Source: Notospermus geniculatus (lineage: Eukaryota; Nemertea; Pilidiophora; Heteronemertea; Lineidae). Taken from it: a stretch of DNA of 64,000 bases. The notes beneath the pieces are model-generated. The model ran no database searches. It saw only the letters and a list, made by a program, of their open reading frames with translations, and was not told where the DNA came from. This document shows positions 1 through 11,900 of the stretch, in pieces (the first letter of the stretch is position 1; every line of letters begins with the position of its first letter). The position numbers and the translations under genes are program-made. The stretch covers positions 42,849 through 106,848 of the forward strand of contig NMRB01001732.1 of assembly GCA_002633025.1 (NCBI GenBank), written 5' to 3'.

Positions 1-2509
1 AAGATGATGATGGAAATGGCAAAGAAAAAGAAGAAAAGATAACACTACTAACATGCATGTAGCACATTTGATCTAGAATGGAAGCTTTGTAACAAATCTT
101 TTGGCATAATCCTCTTTGTAACTGGTTCAGTCCAGGCCTAGAGCCATCCTGAGGTAATCAATGGTTCTTGGTGCTGGCTTCCTACACCACTGCAAAAAAA
201 TGTAGAGAGTGAGCGCCGAGAATCACTGATTACCTGTGGATGTACAGAGCTTGCTGTCAAAGCGATTGAAAGCATTTATTTCCTGACTTCTCCCTGGTAG
301 TATGAGAGTGGCCATATATATTTTTTGTGCCTCTTGTGTGTTCTTGGTGTCTGTTGTCTTAAGCTGGTGCTGAAATTTTACTCGGCGACTGTGTCGGGGA
401 GGTACGGCAACAGACACCCTGGTCATTAATTTATCCATTTAAGATTCATTATACCTTGCTCAGAATATAAGTGCAGCATTAAAACATATAAATCATGCAT
501 TAAACTAAAAAAGACGTAATATATACTGATACACAAGGACAGAGGGGAACACAGTTAGATATGAAAGTACACATAAATGTTCCTTTTACACTGCTCTCAG
601 TTTTGAAGTCTGACTTGTATGCATAGTCATGTAGTACATGTAGGTGTGTAAGTGGAAATGCAGAATTTGTCTTAGCTATGCATATGCATAATTTTGGAAA
701 CCCATTGTGCCGTAGTTTTAGTGGTGGTGTTTTATGTTTCAGCTGTGTTTTATAAAATTGTGATGTATTTTAAAAGTATTCGTACGTAACATAAGTGTAT
801 TTAAGTACATATCGTATGGTATGAGATGGAGGTTTGTTCGGTCTATCTATGTAGATGTTTACAATCTAAAATTATTTGTGGGGCTGTCCACAATAAAATT
901 TAAGTTATTTTCTGTTTGTTTCCTTGGGTCCCTATTATTAGTGGTAATTAACTTATACATTGTATGGCAAATTGATGTCTATTTTCATCCCCAGCACATG
1001 GTGAATGTGACTAATAAATGTCTTTTTTTCTGTGTGAACTGGTTATGAATGTCTCTATTGTGAGAAGTGGTTATCATCATAAAATACTTTTAATAGGTCT
1101 CAAGGGCCTTTTGCATTGATCACAAGAACTTGAAGTTAGATGGAAGGGTATATAATTACATGTAGATGATGTGATGGAAATAAATATTGATCTCAATGAT
1201 GAAGAAACTCTCCCTCTAGTTTGCAGTTCATCTTCTCATTTTATTGCCAGTGGAACCTACCGGTATGTGTAAATAGTGCTCAGATCATATCGGTATAGTA
1301 TGAAAGCAAACCAGCAAACTACTTAGAATGATATAATTGACTTTATTTTATTTTCTAGAACCTCACAAAACACTGTCTCTTTCTGATGGGAATGTATAAG
1401 TAGAAATCTCTCAAGTTCTCTGATTTACATTTCAACTAAAAGCCCATGTAACATGTGTAAAGAGCAGTCTTCAGCCTATTATGCGTATTTCTATTAAATG
1501 GCACTACTTGTACATGTATGTAATACAGTAGAAAACGCACAAGTCAGATTCAAGTGGGCAGACAATTTCATCCGACTTAGAAGAAATCCGTCTTTTGTAA
1601 GTCGGATAATATCTGAGTTGTGTGAAAGTCGGACAAAAATCCAACTTCTGGCTTGAAGGGAAAACGGCCGCGATGGAAATGGATCCAAAGCTCCACCGTG
1701 AATAAAATCATGAACTGAAGAGAAGTGAGGCGCGATCCGACTTGCACGATGGATTTTTATTGAAAATGTATTAGAAGGGACTGGGCATTTCATCCGAGAT
1801 AGCCTAAAATCCGACTTATAGTGCCTGACTTGTGCGATTATATTTTATTGGAATAACGTTACAAAAAATCGGGACTTCTCGAAGACATCTGAGATGGGCG
1901 ATTTTCCAACTTGCATGTCTCCGACTTAAGCATTTTCTACTGTAGAAGGAAATTAATAGAAAACACTTCATTTCTTTTTCAGAAACTTGTGATGGACCAT
2001 CCATATGTATGGGTTCTGTCACTTTCAATTTGACTAAAAGTCCATGTAAAGACTAGTCTTCAGCCTGTTCTTCAGTCTACTTCGCGTCATCAATTGACAC
2101 TAAGCATTTAACAGAGATCCAAACTTGAGATGGTGGGCTCTGAGGTTGGAAGTGTTGCTTTCTGGAGATCCCATGATATCATCCTATTTCAATGATTACT
2201 TCTATAGCATATAATTTATCTTCCCAAATATCCCATGAGTTGGTTGTCGGAAGTCATTACATTGGGCATTTATTCTTGAATTTACACAACTAACATGAAA
2301 AAGAGAGTGATCCAAAACTCGGTGGGCATCAAGGTTGGAAATTCTGCTTTCTGGATATCATCCCATTAAGCTATCAATTATTTCAGCGAGTATCATTTCT
2401 ATAGCTTATAAAGCACATAGCATATCAATTATCTTTGTTGAGTTGCCAGCAGTTATTTCAAAATCAATGTCTCTATTCCATGATGCATTCCCCTGTTGAG
2501 AATTCGTCT
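1..2509. other. Intergenic DNA downstream of CNDP2
   Basis: No gene is supported here apart from a possible exon tail at the extreme left edge. The segment holds one pogo-like inverted-repeat element (described separately) and a diverged tandem duplication: about 2105-2250 and 2300-2445 share the run beginning GATCCAAA, the words GCTTTCTGGA and the ATTTCTATAGC-type stretch. The phrase TCTTCAGCCT with similar flanks also occurs at about 1469 and 2056. AATAAA words at about 889 and 1013 could be polyadenylation signals of a gene ending to the left, but this is not demonstrable. Confidence 0.5.
1526..1942. mobile_element. Pogo/Tigger-like MITE, TA target site
   Basis: The left end reads CAGTAGAAAACGCACAAGTC and the right end is its imperfect inverse, ending TTTTCTACTG. 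A TA dinucleotide flanks both ends (1524-1525 and 1943-1944), the expected target duplication of Tc1/mariner-pogo elements. The terminal CAGTAGAA is of the type found in pogo/Tigger relatives (established knowledge). The 417-bp body has no transposase frame, so it would be a non-autonomous copy. Internal copies of TCCGACTT recur in both orientations. Confidence 0.75.
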
Positions 2510-5500
2510 TTACAGCCGAGCGAGCTCTTGGAAGTACGCAGCGAGCAACTTGACCTGAAAGATGGTTGGAATGGCTCCGTAAATATTGTAGGGGAAGTTT
2601 GAACTGGGCATCATTGACCCATCAATTCCAACTCGTGATATCAAAATGAGCGATACCTCGACTTACTGAGGACTACATGTACTCTCCTTGGAGTGTAAAT
2701 AGTGGAGTGTAAAACAATAGTTTCTGTCAAGGTTTAGAAATCTAAAATCGGAAGCATGAAGAACTCTCCAATACTTACGCCGTTGATGTAGTTGTTCCTG
2801 GAGAACTTCTCATTCTGCGAGTGTGCCCCGTCATCAGCCTGACCCATCGGCAGGAGCATGACATTCTTCCCTGTGGCCTCCTGAAGTGTGAGGGTCACTG
2901 GAATGCTGCCTCCTTCCCGTGTCAGATCGGGTTCGACACCGAACACCGTCTTAATGGCCTTTCTTCCAGCCATGTAGTGGGGGTGGTCAAAGTCGCTAAC
3001 CCACGGTTTGCCTCCATGAATCATCTCAACTCTGGAGAAGAAAACAGTGCCAATTACCACAAATTCAGACCTATCGAATCAGTTGGTTTGTAGTCTTCTA
3101 ATCTAAGCACCATTATCTTCTAAGAGCACATGCCTCACTTTCTGATTTCATCGTTACTTTCAACTGTGACAAATGGCGATCAAATCAATGTACCCTTGGT
3201 ACAGCATTTAACACTTCAAGTTACCGGGTAAGTTGTTTTGAAACTGACAGGGAATCAGAACAATCACATACTTGAGAGTGTTAGGGCTGCCCCTCTCCTT
3301 ATGGACTTTTTTCAAGTGAGCACAGACCAATTTCTCAATTTCAGTAGGATCTTGGTTGGGGACGATCCGGACTGAGAACTTGCCGATTACATTCCTGGGA
3401 ATAACGGTCTTTGCACCGTGGTCACTGAAGGCACCTTCAATACCTATAAAATAAAAGATAATAGTCGTAACAGTATCCATGAAAGTGAAGCATGGAGAAG
3501 TAAAAGGTGAATCTCATTACTACCGAGAAGTCTCCAAATATGCATCGGCACAAAATTGGTGAGACACCATGGTCATGATGGTTTGTACATACCATGAAGT
3601 GATAGAGACGGATAGCGCCATCTATACTGCAGGATATGTTCCTTTTTGTCGTGGATGAGTTTTGAAGCACCAATGTCAGTTCTGTACTCCTCCTGAAAAT
3701 AAGTGCAGTTTTTGTTGTAACTCCGGTTTCCTCCTGCATTATAACAAGCATGTCGTCAATAGATAATGACAAATACCCACCATGTCAAAGTCAATCACTT
3801 CATACAGTTTCTCCTCAGCTGGCGTTAGGTCTTTGACGGAGTCATATACACCAGGTACGAGGATTTTGCCTTTGTAATCGACAAGGCTGCCCATGAGTGC
3901 TATCAGGTCTCCCATGGCTTCATGGCTGAAATTGACAGAACAGAATAGGTGAAATGCAAACAACAATGGTGACAAAACCATCAATCTGCTAAAATGCAGT
4001 TGAGGAATATAAATTCAGCGAGGAAGTCAGCTACTTACACGGTTCCACCAAATACCCCTGAGTGAAGGTCCTTGCTGGCACATTCAACCTCGCAGTAGAA
4101 GTAACAGATTCCCCTGAAAATAGAGGACATATCAGAGAAGATGTAGATAAAACTCAGAGTTTGCCCTATTCCCATCGAGACAGAGTAATTATTGCCAATG
4201 TTGTCACAAACAACATGACATTTTCTTCTGACTTTTATATTGTGGAAGAAGCAAGTAGATACCTCAGGCCATATGTGATACAGGGCTTCGTCTTTCCAAG
4301 CCAGTAGTTGTCTGATATGCACACATAATCCACATCCTGGAATGGAAAGAAATGATTAGACATCTGTTCACCACATCTGATAGCACAAAAAATTACTGTC
4401 ACAATTTTTCATCCCACACGGCATATGTGAACTCCTGCTAATGTCTTGATCTGCTAACTCTTGTTGATTAGACTGCCACAGTTCTTAGTGAATACATGTT
4501 TGTAATATTTGCTCACTTTTAAGAAGGTGTCCTTCCTGGCATGGAGAAGATCGTCCAGTCCCTCAGAACCATTCTCCTCCATGCCCTCAAAGCAAAACTT
4601 GATGTTGATTGGGATTTCGATGTTCAGTTTTTGGTATGCTTCGATGCAGTTCAGCCAAGCAAGCACTGGTCCCTAGAGAAAATGAGACAACAGCACAAAT
4701 CATTAAAAGCAGAAACTGCAGTTGTTATTCCATGGAAATAATGGTTTGATTCATGTATCTGCCTGTACTCCTCCGATTGCATTGGTTGATGTTAAACACT
4801 CAAAACACAATGTGGACTTAACCAGCAGATATTGGACAGGCCATACTTTCACTTTCCTTTTGCCACTCCTATAGGCCTAGTTGACTGACCCACTGAAGAC
4901 TGCTGTAACGCAACAGATGTCCCCAGTGAATTTTATTCTTGCTAATTTTAACAATAGCTAAATTCATTTAGTGTGCAACCTTATGAATTCTTTGACAATA
5001 AATATCTTTGTAGCCCAAATGACCTTATCATCAGTTGACCCTCTTCCATAGAGATTTCCATTCTTCTCTGTCAAGACAAATGGTTCTGTGTCCCATCCAT
5101 CGGATTTTTTTGCAGGCTGCACGTCCAGATGGCCATAAATACAGACAGTTTTCTTCTTTGGGTCATTCCCCAGCTGACCAAGAATGACTGGAGGCAGTGG
5201 GATTTTTGTCCCGTCTGGAAGATCTTGCATACCAACATCACAGAGTTCAACAGAGCCCCCAAGAGTTTCAATTTCCTGAAAATAATGGTGAAAAGTTGCA
5301 ATAGATAGGCTATTTTCTAACATGGTAACAATGTCTCACATTCCCCTGTCTCAGTTATTGTTACTTCAGCTAATAACTATCAGTATGCTTAGCTTAGTAT
5401 GAATATTGTGTGGATTGACTTTACATTGTAGAATTACCTTGGCAACTGCCTTGACCTGACGGACTATTTCTGGGCGCTTCTCTGGCCATGCTGACACACT

Positions 5501-6404
5501 TTGAATGGAAACAGCATCTGCGAGTCTCTGAACATATAAATCCTGGTGACTGTCAATGTATCTGCAATAGACAAACGAACATCACAGTTGTAACAATCGG
5601 CCAATGTTCAAAGTCATGAAGGGAACACATTCAAAAGCAAGAGTTACACTTGATGCAGTCAGTGGCAGAAATTCAAGCAGAGCATTGGCAGGCCTACCAC
5701 TATTATGCAAGACTTAAGAAGGAGGGTGTCTCCATAATTCCCGTTGATTGATCACAATCTATCTGATGACAAGTCAGTGTTGATGTCAGTTTAATGGCAG
5801 GAGTGCTGCTGGCTTCGAATTCCGTCATTGATCGTTTATCTCATGACCTTTAGGCACAAACTATGGTCAACCCATGTGTTTCAGGACAATGCCACTAGTG
5901 ACTAGGCCTAATTGAAGCCAAAAATATATAAGCACCTTGCTAAATTAAGTGTATAGCAGAACTGATTCCATGCCATGCCACGGTCCTCTGATGGCTATGC
6001 TGGGATGCCCGTGCCCCTACATTATAGGAGACCCCACAGGCTATTACATGTGATAGGGCCTGGCGGCTTAGGCCTAGACCCTAGGTATAGGCCTACCAGC
6101 CTACCTAGGCGTACTGCCTAGCTGTCAATGTACCTAGGCCTATTTGCCGCACACTGCACAGATAGGCAGTGGATAGGCTTTCACTTTCACTTTTCTTTTG
6201 CCACTCCCCCTGCTATCCGGCCCCTAGACAGAGGCCTAGGCCTAGCTAAAAAAAGCCTAAAAGCCCAGGCCTAGCCTATGTCTTAGGCCTAAAATCACCA
6301 TGATTTATTGAAAAATGTGACTTCATTTGGCCTATACTACATGAAATTTCGAATTCGTACCGAAATATGTTGTCAAGTACACTACCGGCTGCATCACCAG
6401 ACAT
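2510..6404 (-). CDS. CNDP2: Cytosolic non-specific dipeptidase (peptidase M20), complete
   Basis: Zn/Mn-dependent hydrolase of dipeptides (carnosinase-2 family), a cytosolic homodimer in known members. Eleven coding exons join in frame with GT-AG borders: 6404-6361, 5561-5438, 5275-5024, 4672-4517, 4336-4263, 4113-4039, 3925-3781, 3692-3593, 3443-3272, 3031-2779 and 2554-2510; total 1440 nt, 479 residues, against 475 for the human protein. Family motifs are in order: GHLDVQP (metal ligand His105, Asp107), GRGSTDDK (bridging Asp138), [10 protein letters not shown] (catalytic Glu172, ligand Glu173), ISDNYW (Asp201), KDLHSG (His234), GGKPWVSD, and [12 protein letters not shown]-type end (His451). 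The start at 6404 (MSGDAAG) matches the family length; an in-frame upstream ATG at 6476 would add 24 hydrophobic-leaning residues. No frameshift or missing catalytic residue is visible. Orthology to CNDP2 rather than secreted CNDP1 rests on length and lack of a required signal peptide. Confidence 0.95.
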
Positions 6405-7444
6405 CTTGACGAGGAGATTAAACGGATCAACTTGAGAAAACGAAAACGAAGTGAGCAAACAGCTGACGCTGAACACGGAAGTAAATGCCGGTCACGGGAC
6501 GGTACGTCTGTCACACTCCTGAAGTAGCAGACGCCGAATTACATCACCCTCTTTTATGCCCTTTTTGTGATATTTACCGCAAAAAATACCAAATATTGCT
6601 TTTGAATACTTTCTAACTATCCCGTTATGTACAATGACAGGCAATGTAGCTTCCGAACGGGGCATAGGTAACGTTGTTCACCATTTAAAACGAAACAATT
6701 TTAAGAAATTTGTCGACTGCTACTCGCTGGCGGAACCAATTTCTGACGTCACTTCCACTCACATCCGGGGCTTTGTTCCAATATGTCGGACGTCGCGTAG
6801 AGTTTGCCGACAGGTCGACTTTATCTCGTTATCGGTGAAATTAAAGGTTTATATCGACGCTCTTGGCGCAAATATGAACGTTTTGAACAACCCATTATCT
6901 TTTTATGTTCATTGAGAAACTGTTCGAAATAAATGAAGTTGCAGATATTGCGTTAATTGTCTTATTTCTCGCTTTTTGAGGGCGAGTTCGGCGCCCCGGC
7001 GGCATCATCATCATGGACATGTCTTGTTTTGTTGTCCACTCGTTGTGTGTACATGGTGTAGCTCGAGCTACATGAGCTACATGCACTGCCGTGTTTAGAA
7101 TAATACATAGCCTAGGCCTACATAGGCCTATTGCTTTCCGTAACAATAGGGTTTGAAAATAAAAGGGCATTTTGCATACCAAATTTATAGGCCTAGGGCC
7201 TGCTAGACCGCCCAAAAAGGCCAAATGTGAAAAAGTAATAATCAGTTGCTGCTGGTGAACTGGTGGAAGGATGTTGAAAATGAAATTGTTGTTTGTCGTT
7301 GAACGATGGTCATGGTGGATTAGCCTAGGCCTAGGCCTAATTGTTGACGCCAGTTTCTTAGGCCTAGTAAAATTTAGGCCCAGGCCTACTCTTCATTCCA
7401 CATACGATTGGCGTGAGGTTTTCAGCCGATATCTCTCTGTCATG

Positions 7445-8471
7445 CAGGGTTTATGCAGCGTCATAAAAAGTCATAAAAGGTCATAAATTTGGTAGTATGC
7501 TTTTATGGCCATTAAAAGTCATTGAATTTCAGCAAATCTGTTTGAATGGTCATAAAAGTCTTTAAATTTTGAGCAAACAGTTCTTTGTTTTCATTCATCC
7601 AAGCTGTCAACGGGTAAATGGACTTATTTAGAAAGGCCAATTAACACTTCCTCAAGACTTCTGCAACACCACCAGCCGTGTCAGCAATTAGCTCGGCACT
7701 GTCTCACTCAAATCATTCATTGACTGAAGGTCTTCTGTATTATGTATAAAAAGGGTAATGGTGGGAAAGAATGACATTCATTCATTTGGGATCTGTTGAT
7801 TGGATTGAGATTTAAAAGATTCAGAAATGGACTGGAAATTGGTGTTGGTTCTTCAGCTTGTTCAGTGAAGGAAGTTCAAAATTTAACTTTGCAGAAAGTG
7901 TGTACATGTAGTCGGACTGTTGGGGTGTGTTTGTGATGAGTGGGATAAGATTCCGAAATGGACTGGAAACAACAGTTCGTTCCTCAGTGTTCAGTGAGCA
8001 GGCCTTTATATTCCCCCAAATTAACGACGTTCAACGTCGGAGCCCAAATTAAGGGCGCCCAAATTTGAGTCTTGTTTTACATTTAAATAGGAATCTCAGA
8101 TGCCTGGAAATGGCGTCTTTTATCCTTTATTTTCAAAAAAATTTCTAACGGGGGGACACCCCCTCGTGCTCCCCCCCCCCATTGTGCCTTCGGCGCTCTG
8201 ATGGGGCCTTTCGCTCCTTACCACCGTGAACAGAAATAGCCCGAATTAGGGAATACAAAGGCCTGAGTGAGATAGATAGTAACTTACAATAGTTTGCAAA
8301 TATTGTTAAATTTGCTGCTGTATTTCTTGTCTGGTCAGTATCTATCTGTCTATATAGATGAGTTTTACCTTTTTTTGTGTTACAAAGCGGTCATAAATTT
8401 TAACCTTTTCTGGTACTAAAAGTCATTAAAAAGGTCATAAATCCTAACCACAGATTGCTGCATAAACCCTG
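7445..8471. mobile_element. hAT-like non-autonomous element, 6-bp target duplication
   Basis: The ends are inverted: CAGGGTTTATGCAGC at the left and GCTGCATAAACCCTG at the right. GTCATG directly flanks both sides (7439-7444 and 8472-8477). Subterminal copies of GTCATAAA occur near both ends. The interior has a diverged direct repeat (about 7800-7865 and 7940-8000, sharing AATGGACTGGAAA) and is interrupted by a second element at 7999-8265. There is no transposase frame. The CAGG-type terminus resembles hAT elements; canonical hAT duplications are 8 bp, so the superfamily is an inference. Confidence 0.75.
7999..8265. mobile_element. Nested MITE with CAGGCCTTT termini
   Basis: The left end CAGGCCTTTATATTCCC is mirrored by GGGAATACAAAGGCCTG at the right, and AGTGAG flanks both sides (7993-7998 and 8266-8271). 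It lies inside the larger 7445-8471 element, so it inserted later. It contains a run of C (8170-8180) and no open frame. Confidence 0.75.
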
Positions 8472-8918
8472 GTCATGTCTGTGCATTGGCTGGGTCAAAA
8501 TTGACTTGGGAGGGGCCTAGCCTACCATACATCAATCGATTTCTTTTTTTTCACCTTTAATAGTATTACTATTAGGCCTAGGCCTATATATTCATAATAT
8601 TGGGCCTACCAGTGGGGAGAGGCCTTTATTTCAAAAGCAGAGATAGATAGGCCTAGGCCAAACTTTTTCAGCTTGGACGAAAGTATTCATTGTTTCTTTT
8701 TTGAGGTAAAGAGGTCAGATAGGCCCATGAATGTTGAGCAGTCACACTGGGTTGTTTTCCTTTGTCATCTGGTCATTCAGTCACACTAGGCCTAGTCATT
8801 TGTTGTACTAACCTAGACCTTGCACACCTCTGATAAGCTCTGTGCTGTTCCCTTTTAAAGCCTTTATCTTTTCTGGTTTTTAGCCTGACATCACAACTGG
8901 AGTCTTCTCAAGAAGAAA

Positions 8919-11900
8919 ATGTCAGAAGCTGGTAATGATGATTCAGCAAAGATCAAAAAAAGAAAATTTGAAGATGAAGAGGAAGAAATTCTGAAGAAAT
9001 TTAGGAAGGACGATAACGAGGGTGCTAATGAAGAGGAGGTACATAGATTAAATATTTGTTAATTGGCATTGATTGGGTTATGCTCATATCTCTGGTTCTT
9101 TTGGCATCTGAGGCACTTGCCTGGTTCATACAAGCACCTTGTGGAGTATTTGAAACAAAAGATTGATTTGTCTTCCCCAGTTTTTGAGTCCTGCAGACTG
9201 CCACAATTATTAATTCAAATTGACGTTTTTTAGGATGAGGATGAGGATGATGACACTGAAGAAGAAGACAGTGATGACGACGATGATGACGATGAAGGTG
9301 AAAGTGATGATGATGCTGAAGATGGGGATGAAGATGGAGAAGGTGAGGGTAATGGAATGTCCTTCGGATTCCTGGGCTCAGATTTTGAAAGAGAAAGACT
9401 CCCCCAAAAGTTGTGTGATTTCAATGGCGATGATGATGTTGACCAACGTACAGTCAGTCACATGAAACTATTCAACTATTTATATACCGGTAACTTATCT
9501 TAAAATATCTTTTTTGTGTTCCCATTTCATCCATTCTTGTTGTGTTCCTCAGACGTGAGCGATGATGACCAGGAGGAGGATGCAGATGGTGATGATGATG
9601 AAGAGGAGGAGGAGGAAGATGAAGATGATGATGTTGATGAACAGGATGCTGGAGCTGCAGATCCCAACCAGCTACAATATTGTAGTGATAGCAGTGATGG
9701 GGAAAGTGAAAAGTGTCCCATCTGTTTGAACAGAATGAAGGATCAAGATATTGGTACCCCTGAAAGCTGTGATCATGTCTTCTGTCTGGACTGCATACAC
9801 GAATGGTCTAAGGTGTGTACAGCTAACACTTGGACACCTTCATGAGGAATTTTCTTACAAAAGAGCCTGGTATCTTGCAATGATGGCACATGATAGCATC
9901 TTACTGCTAAATCTGCTAGTTTGCAGTTGCAGTTTTCGTATGGGAGACAGAGCAACAAGGTTTTGTCTCTTTGTGGAACTATAGAAGTAATTATTACCTG
10001 CATATATATATGATTTCTTCTTCAGAGTGTTAACACATGCCCGGTCGATCGGCAAGTCTTTCATCTGATCCTTGCTCGTCATGGTATGGATGAAGTTGTG
10101 TTTCAAAAGGTGCGTGTTCAGTCCAGGAGGGTCATCAAATTACCGGTAATCGTATTAAAATCCCTGCCGAGGAAACAGATTTGCGCATCCTGGAATCCTT
10201 CACATTTACACTTACTGCAAGCTGATTTAGACTATGAACCATTGAAGAAACTAGACTTAGCCTATTCTGATTCTCCATCTTTACAGATTCCTGTTGAAAA
10301 CAGGATGCTGGCTGATGATGGAGAAGTGGCAGATGTAACATTTTGTGAAGTGTGTGGCCAGGGCAACCGTGAGGATCGTCTCCTTCTGTGCGATGGATGT
10401 GACCGTGGGTGAGTTTTCCAGATGCCAGAGTCAGAATTGAGTATGATCAGAAAATCTGGGTGGTACTCGCAGAGAATACCTCCTGCTGTAGTGACCCTTG
10501 TCGATTTCCTATCCCAGATGATTATGGTCAATCTGTAATTGCCGTCTTGTGAAAATCTTTCATCTTTTTATTCCAGGTTTCATTTGGAGTGCCTTGAGCC
10601 TCCGCTCCATGAGGTGCCTGTTGAGGAATGGTTTTGTTTCCAATGTGCCGAGGGCCGACAGCCACCGGAAGATATTGGTGCCGGAGCACTACGCCGCCAG
10701 ATTGCACGCACTATTGTTAGTGAGCGTGTGAGAGCTCGACTTCGGGACCTGAGGACAGAGAGGGCTGCTAGGGACCGGCGTCGACGCAGAATACAGGTAT
10801 ACAGACTTCCGTCCATTTAGTCAAATCAGGTCATGTTCCCGTTGTGTTTGAAATTTTGATTTCTGTGGAGAAGATTATGAGGCACAGTTTTGACTGGAAG
10901 GGAGGTCTTGTGATGTTTAGTGGAATGGACCAAATTAACCACGTGGTTCATTCCCATGTTCAAATGCTAAGAATGCCCAACTGGTAACTCAGTAAATCTG
11001 CTTTTAGGATACTGAATCTGACGACTCGGCGGCGTCTGAGGTTGAAGAAACGGCTCCTCGTGTTCCCGCAACAAGAAGAGTTGGGAGCACCACACGGAGA
11101 CGAAGGAAGAAGCGTAAAACGAGAAAGAAGAAGACTACGGGGAAGAAGAAAACAGATTCTTCTGGAGCGAAGAAAAAGAAGGGTAGGGGGAAGAAAAGGA
11201 AGAGAAGGAGGAAGAGGAAGAAAAAGGTTTGTGTTGAACTTGCACCGTTTATGTTAAGGTTTAAGTTATGGTATTTTCACATTGACAATTTGCAAGTCTT
11301 TCTATTATGCCTACGCAAGTTAAAACTAATCCATAGTCATTTGCAGCAAACTCAATGTAATACCGACCCTGTCTTATTCTCTCCTCTCTGTTGTTTTTGA
11401 TATCAGGTTGTTCTCCCTCCTAAAATGATCACCCCGAAGTCACGTATTGCACGAAGCCTGGGCCTCCAGAAACCCCCAACTGGTAAACACATCCCCATTG
11501 TGAAGAAGGCTGGGGAAAAATCTAGGACCTTGCAGCAGATGGACATTGGTGTCAAGCCTCTTTCTATTATGGGTGACAAGTATGGTTTGGATCCTATCTA
11601 TGACAGGTTAGTAGACAATTCTGGGTTTGATAAATGGTTGCCAGGAGATCTGGAGTGATAAAGTGACTTGGGATGAAGATTTGTTCATGCCTCCAAAACT
11701 CAGATACAGCATTGCAGACCAGTGCTAAAGCCAGGGCAGGTGGCTCGGACTTGCAAATACCCTGAAAAAAACTGGTAAAAGAGGCTCATTAATTCCTGTA
11801 ACTTCGTATCAGAGGTTAATGAGCATTTTCCTTACCCCTTACTGAAGTATGTGGAATATTTGGGAAATCATTTCTACAGAGACCAAATTTTTCAGAGTTT

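Larger units (their letters stand above)
6405..8918. promoter_or_regulatory. Divergent intergenic region between CNDP2 and PHRF1
   Basis: CNDP2 (minus) and PHRF1 (plus) start on opposite sides of this 2.5-kb stretch, so both promoters should lie here. The first PHRF1 coding exon is preceded by a splice acceptor (TTTTTAG at 8877-8883), so at least one non-coding 5' exon must lie upstream, but I cannot place it. The stretch is rich in GGCCTA words and contains two nested inverted-repeat elements (7445-8471 and 7999-8265). No TATA box or other core element can be named with confidence. Confidence 0.5.

Noticed and set aside
1-42. Possible C-terminus of a plus-strand gene (KMMMEMAKKKKKR then TAA)
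   Set aside because: Only about 13 codons are visible, two frames are open and there is no splice site or homology to decide. It may be a real gene end but cannot be supported.
223-438. 71-codon minus-strand frame
   Set aside because: No motif, no splice context and no conservation clue.
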